A stretch of 46,590 nt of DNA from an uncultured Oscillospiraceae bacterium. Its GTDB lineage: Bacteria; Bacillota; Clostridia; Oscillospirales; Acutalibacteraceae. The notes beneath the pieces were generated by a model. The model was not told where the DNA came from. It did not search any database and saw only the letters and a list, made by a program, of their open reading frames with translations. Made by a program: the position numbers and the translations under genes. This document shows positions 16,796-25,200 of the stretch, piece after piece (within the stretch, counting starts at the first letter, position 1; each line of letters begins with the position of its first letter). The DNA is taken from the NCBI GenBank assembly GCA_900542575.1, contig UQOE01000017.1:1-46590 (forward strand). The letters run 5' to 3'.

Positions 16796-16835
16796 CTATA
16801 AAAAGAGCTCTCGTTCTGCGGGAGCTCTTTTATAG
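16796..16835 (+). terminator. Terminator-like hairpin in the rpsL leader
   Basis: CTATAAAAAGAGCTC (16796-16810) pairs with GAGCTCTTTTATAG (16822-16835) with one bulged A. It lies downstream of the 16740 promoter, so it could end rpoBC transcripts and also attenuate the rpsL transcript. Only four Ts lie in its 3' arm, so termination may be partial. Confidence 0.55.
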
Positions 16836-16879
16836 CAATATATTTACACTTTTTTACATTTTGCAGGAGGTGAAACAGA

Positions 16880-17302
16880 TTGCCAACCTTTAACCAGCTT
16901 GTTCGTCAGGGCAGAAAGACCTCTGAGAAGAAGGCTAAAGCACCGGCTCTTCTGAAAGGACTCAACACGAAGAAAAACGTCATGACTGATATGTCTTCTC
17001 CGCAGAAACGCGGCGTATGCACTGCAGTCAAGACGGCTACCCCGAAAAAGCCGAACTCCGCACTCCGTAAGATCGCCAGAGTACGTCTTACCAACGGTAT
17101 CGAAGTTTCCGCTTACATTCCGGGCGTCGGCCACAACCTTCAGGAGCACTCCGTCGTTCTGATTCGCGGCGGCCGTGTTAAGGACCTTCCTGGTGTCCGT
17201 TACCACATCATCCGTGGTACGCTCGATACCCAGGGTGTCCAGGACAGAATGCAGGCCCGTTCCAAATACGGTGCCAAGCGTCCGAAAAACAAAAAGAAAT
17301 AA
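16880..17302 (+). CDS. rpsL: 30S ribosomal protein S12 (140 aa), TTG start
   Basis: S12 lies at the decoding centre of the small subunit and controls accuracy. The protein has KRGVCTAVKTATPKKPNSAL and GRVKDLPGVRYH, and the lysines linked to streptomycin resistance are wild type. The start is TTG at 16880, set by a near-perfect CAGGAGGTGA (16864-16873) at about 6 bases. The product then reads MPTFNQLVRQG, exactly the conserved N-terminus. It heads the rpsL-rpsG-fusA transcript. The following intercistronic gap is unusually long (168 bases). Confidence 0.98.
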   Translation: MPTFNQLVRQGRKTSEKKAKAPALLKGLNTKKNVMTDMSSPQKRGVCTAVKTATPKKPNSALRKIARVRLTNGIEVSAYIPGVGHNLQEHSVVLIRGGRVKDLPGVRYHIIRGTLDTQGVQDRMQARSKYGAKRPKNKKK

Positions 17303-17470
17303 TCCAGTTTCGGCTGGACCCAAAGTGAGAGCAATCTTCTTGCAGGCTGCGTGAAATTCACGTAACAATGGGAGAGTGTATATATATTGCTATGTACCTC
17401 GTCATTGGCGCCACGGGAATATTGTCACTCGAGTACCTATGATATCATTTTTATGAAGGAGGGAAGCGAA
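17303..17470 (+). other. Long rpsL-rpsG spacer with possible RNA structure
   Basis: This 168-base gap has no reading frame of note. It holds CGTGAA/TTCACG pairing around 17350-17362, TCCAG/CTGGA near 17303-17318, and a longer-range AGCAAT (17330) to ATTGCT (17386) pairing. No clear promoter or terminator is seen. In E. coli the equivalent spacer binds S7 for autogenous control. Such a role here is inference. Confidence 0.35.
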
Positions 17471-17941
17471 GTGCCAAGAAGAGGCCAGATTGCAAAACGT
17501 GACGTTTTGCCAGATCCGCTTTATAATTCCAAGCTCGTAACACGTCTCGTCAACAGTGTTATGCTTGATGGTAAAAAAGGTGTCGCTCAGAAAATTGTGT
17601 ACGGCGCTTTTGACATCATCAAAGACAAGACCGGTGAGGAGCCCCTCGATGTTTTCGAGAAGGCTATGGAAAATGTTATGCCGGTCCTCGAAGTTAAGGC
17701 CCGCCGTGTCGGCGGTGCTACTTACCAGGTTCCGATTGAGGTCCGTCAGGACCGCCGCGAGACCCTCGGCCTTCGTTGGATCACTCTGTACGCTCGTCAG
17801 CGTTCCGAGAAGACCATGAAGGAGAGACTTGCCAACGAAATCATGGATGCCGCTAACGAAACCGGCAACGCATTCAAGAAACGCGAAGATACCCACAAGA
17901 TGGCAGAGGCCAACAAGGCATTTGCACATTTCAGATGGTAA
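17471..17941 (+). CDS. rpsG: 30S ribosomal protein S7 (156 aa), GTG start
   Basis: S7 is the primary assembly protein of the 30S head and contacts the E site. The sequence has MPRRGQIAKRDVLPDPLYNS, GGATYQVPIEV and the C-terminal helix ending in AFAHFRW. The length of 156 aa is standard. The GTG at 17471 follows AAGGAGGG (17456-17463) at 7 bases. In-frame upstream starts would add residues absent from the family. fusA begins 37 bases later. Confidence 0.98.
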   Translation: MPRRGQIAKRDVLPDPLYNSKLVTRLVNSVMLDGKKGVAQKIVYGAFDIIKDKTGEEPLDVFEKAMENVMPVLEVKARRVGGATYQVPIEVRQDRRETLGLRWITLYARQRSEKTMKERLANEIMDAANETGNAFKKREDTHKMAEANKAFAHFRW

Positions 17942-17978
17942 CCTTTTTGCTTGACAGCAATTTACTGGAGGTTCAATA

Positions 17979-20054
17979 ATGCCAAGACAAGTATCTTTGG
18001 ATAAAGTCAGAAATATCGGCATCATGGCTCACATCGACGCCGGTAAGACAACCACCACGGAGCGTATTCTGTACTACACCGGTATTAACCACAAGATCGG
18101 TGAGGTTCACGACGGCGAAGCCACCATGGACTGGATGGTACAGGAGCAGGAGCGCGGTATTACCATCACTTCTGCAGCAACGACGTGTTTCTGGAAAGAG
18201 CATCGAATCAACATCATCGACACACCCGGCCACGTAGACTTTACCGCAGAGGTCGAGCGCTCTCTTCGCGTGCTCGACGGCTCTGTCACGGTTCTGTCCG
18301 CCAAGGGCGGTGTTGAGCCGCAGTCTGAGACCGTATGGCGTCAGGCTGATAAATATAATGTTCCGCGTATGATCTACGTCAACAAGATGGATATCATGGG
18401 CGCGGACTACTACAATGTCATCGACATGGTCAAGGATCGCCTCAAAGCGAACCCGATTCCAATTCAGATCCCGATTGGTGCCGAGAACAACTTCCGCGGC
18501 ATCATCGACCTCATCAAGATGCGTGCCGAGGTCTATTATGACGACATGGGCAAAGACATCCGCGACGAGGAGATCCCGGATGACATGAAAGAACTCGCTC
18601 AGAAGTATCATGATGAGCTCATCGAGGCAGTTGCCTCCTATGATGATGACCTCATGGAGAAGTACTTCGACGGTGAGGAACTGACCGACGAGGAAATCAA
18701 GGCCACCATCCGCAAGGGCACCATCGCCAACGACATGGTACCGATGGTTTGCGGTACTTCTTACCGCAACAAGGGTGTTCAGCCGCTTCTCGACGCCATT
18801 GTCGACTATATGCCGGCTCCGACCGATATTCCGTCCATCAAGGGCACCAACCCGGAGACCGGGGAGGAAGAGGAACGTCATCCTTCCGATGACCAGCCGT
18901 TCTCCGCTCTTGCATTCAAGATTGCCACGGACCCATATGTCGGTAAGCTCTGCTTCTTCCGCGTCTATTCCGGTACAGCAGAAGCCGGTTCTACGGTTTA
19001 CAACTCGGTTAAGGATAAGAACGAGCGTCTCGGCCGTATCCTTCAGATGCATGCAAACCACAGACAGGACCTCGACAAGGTCTATACCGGTGATATCGCC
19101 GCCTGCGTCGGCGTAAAGAACACCACCACCGGCGACACCCTCTGCGACCCGAAACATCCGGTTGTTCTCGAGTCTCTCGATTTCCCGGAGCCCGTTATCC
19201 GCGTTGCCGTCGAGCCCAAGACCAAGGCTGGTCAGGAGAAGATGGGCATTGCGCTTGCGAAACTCGCAGAAGAGGATCCGACGTTCCGTACTTACACGGA
19301 CGAAGAGACCGGTCAGACCATCATCGCCGGTATGGGTGAGCTTCATCTTGAAATCATCATCGACCGTCTCATGCGTGAGTTCCACGTAGAGGCCAACGTC
19401 GGTAAGCCGCAGGTCGCATACCGCGAGACCATTACCTCTACCGCAGATGTCGACTGCAAGTACAAACGTCAGTCCGGCGGTTCCGGTCAGTATGCAGAGG
19501 TCAAGATCAAAATCGAGCCGAACCCGGGCAAGGGCTACGAGTTCGTCAATGCCGTTGTCGGCGGTTCCATTCCGAAGGAATTCATCGGCCCGGCAGAACA
19601 GGGTATTAAATCCGCTATGAACTCCGGTGTTCTCGCCGGCTACAATGTAGAGGATGTCAAAGTTACTCTGTACGACGGTTCTTATCACGAGGTCGACTCC
19701 TCCGAGATGTCCTTCAAGATCTGCGGATCCATGGCATTCAAAGACGCCATGCGCAAGGCCAGCCCGGTTCTCATGGAGCCGATGATGCGTGTCGATGTCA
19801 CCACGCCGGACGATTATGTCGGCGATGTTATCGGCGACATCAACTCCCGCCGCGGTGAGATCAAAGGCATGGAGCCGGTCAACGGTGCCACCCAGATCTC
19901 CTCTTTCATTCCGCTTGCCAACATGTTCGGTTACTCCACCGATCTTCGTTCCAAGACCCAGGGCCGTGCTAACTATGTTATGCAGCCGTCTCACTACACG
20001 GAGGTTCCGAAGTCCATCGCCGAAGACATCATCAGCACCCGGAACAAGAAGTAA
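17979..20054 (+). CDS. fusA: Translation elongation factor G (691 aa)
   Basis: The GTPase that drives translocation on the ribosome. The G domain has AHIDAGKTTTTERIL (G1), the switch region RGITITSAATT, DTPGHVDF (G3) and NKMD (G4). Domains II-V follow, with SGGSGQYAEVKI in domain IV and the terminal NMFGYSTDLRSKTQGRANY segment. The length is normal and it is the canonical EF-G. The ribosome binding site TGGAGGT lies 7 bases upstream of the ATG. The stop codon lies inside a small terminator stem. Confidence 0.99.
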   Translation: MPRQVSLDKVRNIGIMAHIDAGKTTTTERILYYTGINHKIGEVHDGEATMDWMVQEQERGITITSAATTCFWKEHRINIIDTPGHVDFTAEVERSLRVLDGSVTVLSAKGGVEPQSETVWRQADKYNVPRMIYVNKMDIMGADYYNVIDMVKDRLKANPIPIQIPIGAENNFRGIIDLIKMRAEVYYDDMGKDIRDEEIPDDMKELAQKYHDELIEAVASYDDDLMEKYFDGEELTDEEIKATIRKGTIANDMVPMVCGTSYRNKGVQPLLDAIVDYMPAPTDIPSIKGTNPETGEEEERHPSDDQPFSALAFKIATDPYVGKLCFFRVYSGTAEAGSTVYNSVKDKNERLGRILQMHANHRQDLDKVYTGDIAACVGVKNTTTGDTLCDPKHPVVLESLDFPEPVIRVAVEPKTKAGQEKMGIALAKLAEEDPTFRTYTDEETGQTIIAGMGELHLEIIIDRLMREFHVEANVGKPQVAYRETITSTADVDCKYKRQSGGSGQYAEVKIKIEPNPGKGYEFVNAVVGGSIPKEFIGPAEQGIKSAMNSGVLAGYNVEDVKVTLYDGSYHEVDSSEMSFKICGSMAFKDAMRKASPVLMEPMMRVDVTTPDDYVGDVIGDINSRRGEIKGMEPVNGATQISSFIPLANMFGYSTDLRSKTQGRANYVMQPSHYTEVPKSIAEDIISTRNKK

Positions 20055-20072
20055 AGTTTTCTTTACTTTTTT
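20051..20072 (+). terminator. Short terminator overlapping the fusA stop codon
   Basis: GTAAAG (20051-20056) pairs with CTTTAC (20061-20066) around TTTT, followed by TTTTTT. The 6-bp stem is weak and may allow read-through into tuf. Confidence 0.5.
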
Positions 20073-20087
20073 GCAATGCTGTTATGC

Positions 20088-20116
20088 TTGCATTGATATT
20101 TGCTATTTGATACAAT
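20088..20116 (+). promoter_or_regulatory. SigmaA-type promoter for tuf
   Basis: TTGCAT (20088-20093), a 17-base spacer and TACAAT (20111-20116). It gives tuf its own start with a leader of about 75 bases. Confidence 0.7.
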
Positions 20117-20196
20117 ATCTGTAATTTCCATATCGTCACAGAAAAGAATATTTGATTTGACGGGATATATTTCTAACAACTAAGGAGGATATTCCA

Positions 20197-21432
20197 ATGG
20201 CAAAGGAACATTTTAACAGAAGTAAGCCGCATGTAAACATCGGTACCATCGGCCACGTAGACCATGGTAAGACCACTCTTACCGCTGCTATGACCAAGTA
20301 CCTTTCCCTCAAGGGTCTTGCACAGTTCGAGGACTATGCAAACATCGATAAGGCTCCTGAGGAGAGAGAGCGTGGTATCACCATCAACACCGCTCACGTA
20401 GAGTATGAGACCGAAGACCGTATGAGCGAAGACGGCACCACCGAAATCAAGGGCCGCCACTATGCTCATGTCGACTGCCCCGGCCATGCCGACTACATTA
20501 AGAACATGATCACCGGTGCCGCTCAGATGGACGGTGCAATCCTTGTTATCGCCGCTACTGACGGCCCGATGGCTCAGACCAAGGAGCATCTTCTCCTTGC
20601 CCGCCAGGTTGGCGTTCCGTACATCATTGTCTTCCTGAACAAGGTTGACCAGGTTGACGATCCGGAGCTCCTTGAGCTCGTTGAGATGGAAGTCCGTGAG
20701 ACCCTCTCCGAGTATGAGTTCCCGGGCGACGACATTCCGATCATCGCTGGTTCTGCACTCCAGTGCCTCGAGAGCAACGAGGGCCCGGACGCTGACGTCT
20801 GGAAGCCCATCCGTCTTCTCCTTGACGCTGTCGACACTTACATCCCGACTCCGGACCGTAAGTCTGACCAGCCGTTCCTGATGCCCATCGAGGACGTCTT
20901 CACCATCACCGGCCGTGGTACTGTTGCAACTGGTAGAGTTGAGCGCGGTCAGATTAAGATGGGCGAGGAAGTTGAGATTGTCGGCCTGAAGGACGAGAAG
21001 ACCAAGTCTGTCGTTACCGGACTTGAGATGTTCCGCAAGACCCTCGACTATGCCGAGGCCGGCGACAACATCGGTGTTCTTCTTCGTGGTATTCAGAGAA
21101 CTGACATCGAGCGCGGACAGGTTCTTGCTGCTCCTGGCACCATTCATCCGCATACCAAGTTCCACGGCCAGGTTTACGTACTGACCAAGGACGAGGGCGG
21201 CCGTCATACTCCGTTCTTCAACAACTACAGACCGCAGTTCTATTTCAGAACCACTGACGTTACCGGCGTTATCACTCTTCCGGAAGGCGTAGAGATGTGC
21301 ATGCCTGGCGACCATGTTGAAATGGACGTCGAGCTCATCACCCCGATCGCCATCGAGAAGGGCCTTCGCTTCGCTATCCGTGAGGGCGGCCGTACTGTTG
21401 GTTCGGGCGTTGTCTCCGAAATCAACGAATAA
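20197..21432 (+). CDS. tuf: Elongation factor Tu (411 aa) with an insertion in domain I
   Basis: The GTPase that brings aminoacyl-tRNA to the ribosome. Visible motifs are GHVDHGKTT (G1), ERGITINTAHVEY (switch I), DCPGHADY (G3), NKVDQVDD (G4) and domain II GRGTVATGRVERG. The usual bacterial length is 394-400. Here about 12 extra residues (RMSEDGTTEIKG and neighbours, residues 73-86) lie between VEYET and RHYAHVD, just before switch II. The rest aligns without gaps to typical EF-Tu as I know it. The start has a good AAGGAGG site. It has its own promoter and terminator. Confidence 0.98.
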   Translation: MAKEHFNRSKPHVNIGTIGHVDHGKTTLTAAMTKYLSLKGLAQFEDYANIDKAPEERERGITINTAHVEYETEDRMSEDGTTEIKGRHYAHVDCPGHADYIKNMITGAAQMDGAILVIAATDGPMAQTKEHLLLARQVGVPYIIVFLNKVDQVDDPELLELVEMEVRETLSEYEFPGDDIPIIAGSALQCLESNEGPDADVWKPIRLLLDAVDTYIPTPDRKSDQPFLMPIEDVFTITGRGTVATGRVERGQIKMGEEVEIVGLKDEKTKSVVTGLEMFRKTLDYAEAGDNIGVLLRGIQRTDIERGQVLAAPGTIHPHTKFHGQVYVLTKDEGGRHTPFFNNYRPQFYFRTTDVTGVITLPEGVEMCMPGDHVEMDVELITPIAIEKGLRFAIREGGRTVGSGVVSEINE

Positions 21433-21458
21433 GGCATCCTTTTTACAGGAAACTTCAG

Positions 21459-21495
21459 AGCACACTGCAGAAGAAATTCTGCAGTGTGCTTTTTT
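21459..21495 (+). terminator. Intrinsic terminator after tuf
   Basis: AGCACACTGCAGAA (21459-21472) pairs perfectly with TTCTGCAGTGTGCT (21477-21490), with a T run. Confidence 0.95.
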
Positions 21496-21550
21496 CTGTG
21501 ATTAAGGCAAAGCCGATGCTGAGCTGATGAACCCGCCATTTTAAGCCAAA

Positions 21551-21600
21551 GAAAAAGAGCAGGGCTGCTGCATAAAATCATTTCGCAGCAGTCCCTGCTC
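21551..21600 (-). terminator. Intrinsic terminator of the 21619-23151 gene (minus strand)
   Basis: On the minus strand GAGCAGGGACTGCTGC pairs with GCAGCAGCCCTGCTC (one bulge), followed by TTTTTC. Confidence 0.85.
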
Positions 21601-21618
21601 CTTGCATTCTTATTAATG

Positions 21619-23151
21619 TCAGCCGGCGGCGCTGACAGCGGTGTGGGATGTCAGATAGCTCTCCGGAAGAACCAGCATCCAGGAGAGATTCGCGGCCGTG
21701 TCATGGGCGGCCAGAATGTTGATGATATTGGCGAGCACCGTATAGGTGGTACCAGGATAGGCTCTGGCCATTCTGGCGAGCCGCGGGGTCAGGACGCTGA
21801 GCATGGTCTTTATCTGTTCGAGGTCGTAATCGATGGCGCCTTCGTCCTTCATGGCATCAGTAACACAGGACAGCAGGCTGTCTGCGGCTTCCTGCGGGCT
21901 TGTCAGCAGTGACGAGAAAATACTCGATGCTCGAGTCTGAACGTTCTGCAGCGTCTTCTGCACGATTCTGGAGATGCTGACGTCTTTGTCTCCGAGACTG
22001 TAGTAGGCGGTGAAGAGATCCATCAGATACTTCTGGACATTCTCCACATAGTCTTCGCGGGAGGTGACGAACGTGGTGGTCAGTGCTTTTCCTAGCGTCT
22101 CATAGAGTTCTTTTTGATTTCCAGCCACTTTCCGGACGGTAAAGGAGCCGTCGGTTCCGGTGAGATCGACGCCGTAGGCCTGATACAGGTCCGGCCAGTA
22201 GAAATTGAAGAGCTCATTCGGAATCTCTTTCAGTTTGGCGGATTCCTTTTCTTTCCATGCAGCATACGAATTCCCTGTGCTGCGTCTGCTCGGAAGAATG
22301 TGGTCCACTCCGTAGCGGCAGAAATTCCAATGTTTCGGCGGAATGGCCGTGACAATATCGTTCTCCGAGATGATGTTGTGGATGTTGCTGTAATCCCGTT
22401 TCAATGCTTCTTCTCTTATGGCGCCCATAGGTGCCTCAAACGTGTAGCAGTAAGTATCGGCAGGGGAGAGGGAGACCTTGCTGCCGAGGCTGTACCCGTC
22501 ATCCAGCGCTCCGCCGACCAGGTTGGCGACAGCAGCGGAACGGCTATACCCCGCGATCCAGAGCTTTACCCGTCCGGTGATGCCCTGGGACTTCAGATAG
22601 TCCTTAACGAATTGCAGGACCTGACTGCGTGCGCCGATCCAGTTTTTGTGGGGGCCGGAGGAGCCGAGTTCGAGATTTCCGCCCCATTCCGAGCGGTACA
22701 GATCTCCACGGATGCCGACGGCCACCAGCGCTGTATCGCTGTCCATTTTTTTCCACGCAGTGCTGACGCCGATGGAAGAGGTAGTGGGCGGCTCCTTCAT
22801 CCAGCGGTTGCTCTCCGCGTTCCGAAAACCGCACTGTTTCATGAGAGAGACGAAGTTGCGGTTCTCAGTGGCATAATCTTTTGCCTTTGTCGCGTCGCGG
22901 CTGGAGAAGGCAGAGAGGGCAAGGCCAAAGCTCATGACAGCGAGGTCCTGTCGGTAGGTCCGGGCATCCCCGTCAAAATAGCGGTCGCTGTAGGTGAAGT
23001 CCAGACTGGCGTCGCCCTGCTTTTGAATATGATCTGCGACATAGCGCACCGTGACTTTCCTGTTCTCGGGCTAGGATGCCAGGGCCTGAACCGGAAGCAG
23101 GGTCAGGAGCAGAGCCAGGGAAAGCAGGAGGCTGAAAATACGTCGTTTCAT
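21619..23151 (-). pseudogene. Secreted lipase-like alpha/beta hydrolase B, interrupted by an in-frame TAG after the signal peptide
   Basis: From ATG 23149-23151 (AAAGGAG upstream on the minus strand) the frame encodes a signal peptide: MKRRIFS, a Leu-rich core, then PVQALAS. It then meets TAG at 23071-23073. The same frame continues as PENRKVTVRYVADH for about 484 codons. The mature part matches the neighbour at 23290-24810 along its length: TYSDRYF, then a nucleophile elbow GYSRS, ENDIVTAIP and RYGVDHILP. The elbow ends in Ser where the paralogue has GYSRG. A GTG at 23047-23049 with AGGAAAG upstream could start a form without a signal peptide, so a cytoplasmic product is possible. A true nonsense mutation, a reinitiation arrangement or a base error are the options. 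Substrate unknown. Confidence 0.8.
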
Positions 23152-23235
23152 CGAATCTCCTTTCATTTTAAAACACATGTTCTCTATTCTATTATGCAGA
23201 AAATGGGGAGAAAGGAATAGATTTTTTCGGGCCTG

Positions 23236-23275
23236 GGCAAAAAAATTCCCGTCAGCATGCGCCGACGGGAATTCA
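23236..23275 (-). terminator. Intrinsic terminator of the 23290-24810 gene (minus strand)
   Basis: AATTCCCGTC pairs with GACGGGAATT, with a T run on the minus-strand 3' side. It separates the two lipase-like genes into different units. Confidence 0.9.
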
Positions 23276-23289
23276 TTTTGCCGGGATTA

Positions 23290-24810
23290 TTACATGTTAT
23301 AGCTGTAACCGGTATGACTGGCCATGTAATCGTTCGGAAGCGTCTTCAGCCAGGACTGGCAGGGAGCTTCGGAGTGGGCTGCAACGATGGTGACAAGGTT
23401 GGCGATAAGAGTAGCGGTTGTGCTCGGATATTCTTCTGCCATCTTCTTTACGCGGGGAAGCAGAGTTTTGACCATGCCCTCGTAGTAGTCTTCATTGTAG
23501 GATGTAATGTTGTTTTCCTTCATGGCGTCTGCAAGGTAGCCGAGGATAAGATCCTCTGCTTTTTCGGTGTCAGACAGGGAGTTCATGACATCCTGCCAGT
23601 TCTCGGCTATGGTCTTTGCCCAGGTCTTCAGTGCGTCGGTCGCCTTGACGTCTTCCCGGTTGAAGAGCTCGAGGATATCCATGACGTAGAGCTGAAGATT
23701 TTCGTAGTAATCTTCGCGTGAGCTGGTCATGCCGGTGCAGACCGCTTTGCTCAGGTCGTTGTAGAATTCCGGCTGAAGTTCGTCACTCTTAGTGAAGACA
23801 TAGCCGGGGCCGACTTTGACCGCGTTCCAGGCCTGGAAGAGGTCCGGCCAGTAGATGTTGTAGACATCGTTGGGGATGGAACGCATATATTTGACCATGG
23901 CATCTCGATAGGATGCATAGTTCGGGTCGGCTTTGGTCGGAACATAATGGTCAATGCCATAGCGTGCAAAGCCCCAGTCCTTGAAAGGAACCACTGTGAC
24001 AACATCAACCGGGTTGACGATGTTGTGGATGTTGTCATATTTCTTGTCCATGGTCTTTTCCTTCATCGTGCCCATCGGAGGCTCCATGGGATAGGAGTAG
24101 AGATCTTCCGGAGAGAAGGAGATCTTGCTGCCGAGATTGTAGCCGTCATCCAGCATTGCGGAGGCAATGTTGGCGACAACAGCGCCGCGGCTGTAGCCGG
24201 AGATCCAGACCTTTACGCGGCCGTCTGCTCCAATGTTTTTCAGGTACTGTTTCAGGAAAGCGAGACTCTTTTTGGCGGATTCTGTAAAGCCGGTATGGTC
24301 TCCGCTGGCACCGATGTTGCCGTTGTCCGCCCATTCGTTCTGGTAGCCGAAGCCGCGGACCGAGACAGCGACGAGTGTGGCTTCGCCCTTGTCATCGTGG
24401 ATCTTCTTGCTTGCGCAGTTGATTCCGATGCTGTCGCGTAGCGGACGTTTTTTCATGTACTCGCTGCTCTGGAATTTTTCAAATTCACAGGCGTCGGCAA
24501 ACTGTACAAAGTTCTGATTCTGGTCTCTCATCTTGCCAGATTTCCGGGCGCGCTGGCTGCCGCCCGACGCAACTGCAAGGCCGTTGGAGATCTTAGCGAG
24601 ATCCTGACTGTACTTGTAGCCGCTCTGGTTGAAGAATGCGTCGCTGTAGACAAAGTCTATGGATTTGTCATTGTCGCTGACAACATAATTGACAAGAACT
24701 TTTTTTGTCCCCTTGATTTCTCTTGCAAAGGCCGGTACGCAGGCTGCCGCTGCAAGCATGGCCACTGCCATGAATGCGGCGAGGATGCGCCGGAATAGAT
24801 GCTGCTTCAT
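23290..24810 (-). CDS. Secreted lipase-like alpha/beta hydrolase A (506 aa)
   Basis: The ATG at 24808-24810 follows AAGGAGG on the minus strand and opens a signal peptide (residues 1-29, ending VPAFA). The nucleophile elbow is ISGYSRGAVVAN with Ser207. A likely acid is Asp269 in NPVDVVTVVP and a likely His is His288 in RYGIDHYVP. This order and spacing fit class-3-lipase-like hydrolases. The C-terminal 200 residues are mainly helical and unassigned. The substrate is unknown: lipids, acyl esters or peptidoglycan-linked esters are all possible. A tandem paralogue lies downstream but is separated by a terminator. A long inverted repeat lies in the upstream region. Confidence 0.75.
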   Translation of the reverse strand: MKQHLFRRILAAFMAVAMLAAAACVPAFAREIKGTKKVLVNYVVSDNDKSIDFVYSDAFFNQSGYKYSQDLAKISNGLAVASGGSQRARKSGKMRDQNQNFVQFADACEFEKFQSSEYMKKRPLRDSIGINCASKKIHDDKGEATLVAVSVRGFGYQNEWADNGNIGASGDHTGFTESAKKSLAFLKQYLKNIGADGRVKVWISGYSRGAVVANIASAMLDDGYNLGSKISFSPEDLYSYPMEPPMGTMKEKTMDKKYDNIHNIVNPVDVVTVVPFKDWGFARYGIDHYVPTKADPNYASYRDAMVKYMRSIPNDVYNIYWPDLFQAWNAVKVGPGYVFTKSDELQPEFYNDLSKAVCTGMTSSREDYYENLQLYVMDILELFNREDVKATDALKTWAKTIAENWQDVMNSLSDTEKAEDLILGYLADAMKENNITSYNEDYYEGMVKTLLPRVKKMAEEYPSTTATLIANLVTIVAAHSEAPCQSWLKTLPNDYMASHTGYSYNM

Positions 24811-24874
24811 GTATTTTTTCCTCCTTTTTTCAGGCCGCTGTACAGCACAGAAGATGCGGCCGTCCGACTTTAAC

Positions 24875-24920
24875 ATGAAATTTACAGGTGCTTTATATAG
24901 ACTTTACCTATAAATTTCAT
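24875..24920 (-). repeat. 15-base inverted repeat upstream of lipase-like gene A
   Basis: ATGAAATTTACAGGT (24875-24889) and ACCTATAAATTTCAT (24906-24920) are inverted copies with one difference. That difference is a G-U pair in minus-strand RNA. A -10-like TATAAT on the minus strand (24940-24945) would place this as a stem-loop at the start of the leader. A related palindrome TGAAATTTCA is at 25001-25010. It is either a leader structure or an operator. Confidence 0.5.
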
Positions 24921-25082
24921 ATTGCTCGGAACTATTTTGATTATAAATGACAATAAAAAGTCGAAATATCAGCAATCCTGTCATATTGTCGAATAGACCC
25001 TGAAATTTCAACAATGACGTACAAAATCACAAATATTGTAAGAAAATTCAGCAAATCGCAGCCGGATTTCTGCCGAGAGGCA

Positions 25083-25104
25083 GCGGCTGACCGGAGTCAG
25101 CCGC
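25083..25104 (+). other. GC-rich perfect hairpin between lipase A and miaB
   Basis: GCGGCTGAC (25083-25091) and GTCAGCCGC (25096-25104) with a CGGA loop. There is no T run, so it is not a typical terminator. It lies 19 bases upstream of the miaB -35. The rest of 24921-25082 is AT-rich with no gene seen. Confidence 0.45.
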
Positions 25105-25122
25105 GGGCCGTACGAAATTTGG

Positions 25123-25151
25123 TTTACACCCGCTCGAAATCATGTTAAAAT
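25123..25151 (+). promoter_or_regulatory. SigmaA-type promoter for miaB
   Basis: TTTACA (25123-25128), a 17-base spacer and TAAAAT (25146-25151). Confidence 0.75.
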
Positions 25152-25200
25152 ACTACTCTATTTTGAAATCATATCGGTCAATCGGGAAAGGAGGGCGCCT

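Noticed and set aside
23071..23073. TAG read as an amino acid throughout the organism
   Set aside because: The ANTAR gene ends at a TAG right after a complete domain, so TAG works as a stop here.
24811..25200. tRNA or small RNA gene in the long AT-rich gap
   Set aside because: No T-loop or cloverleaf pattern was found. The gap is explained by promoters, hairpins and repeats.
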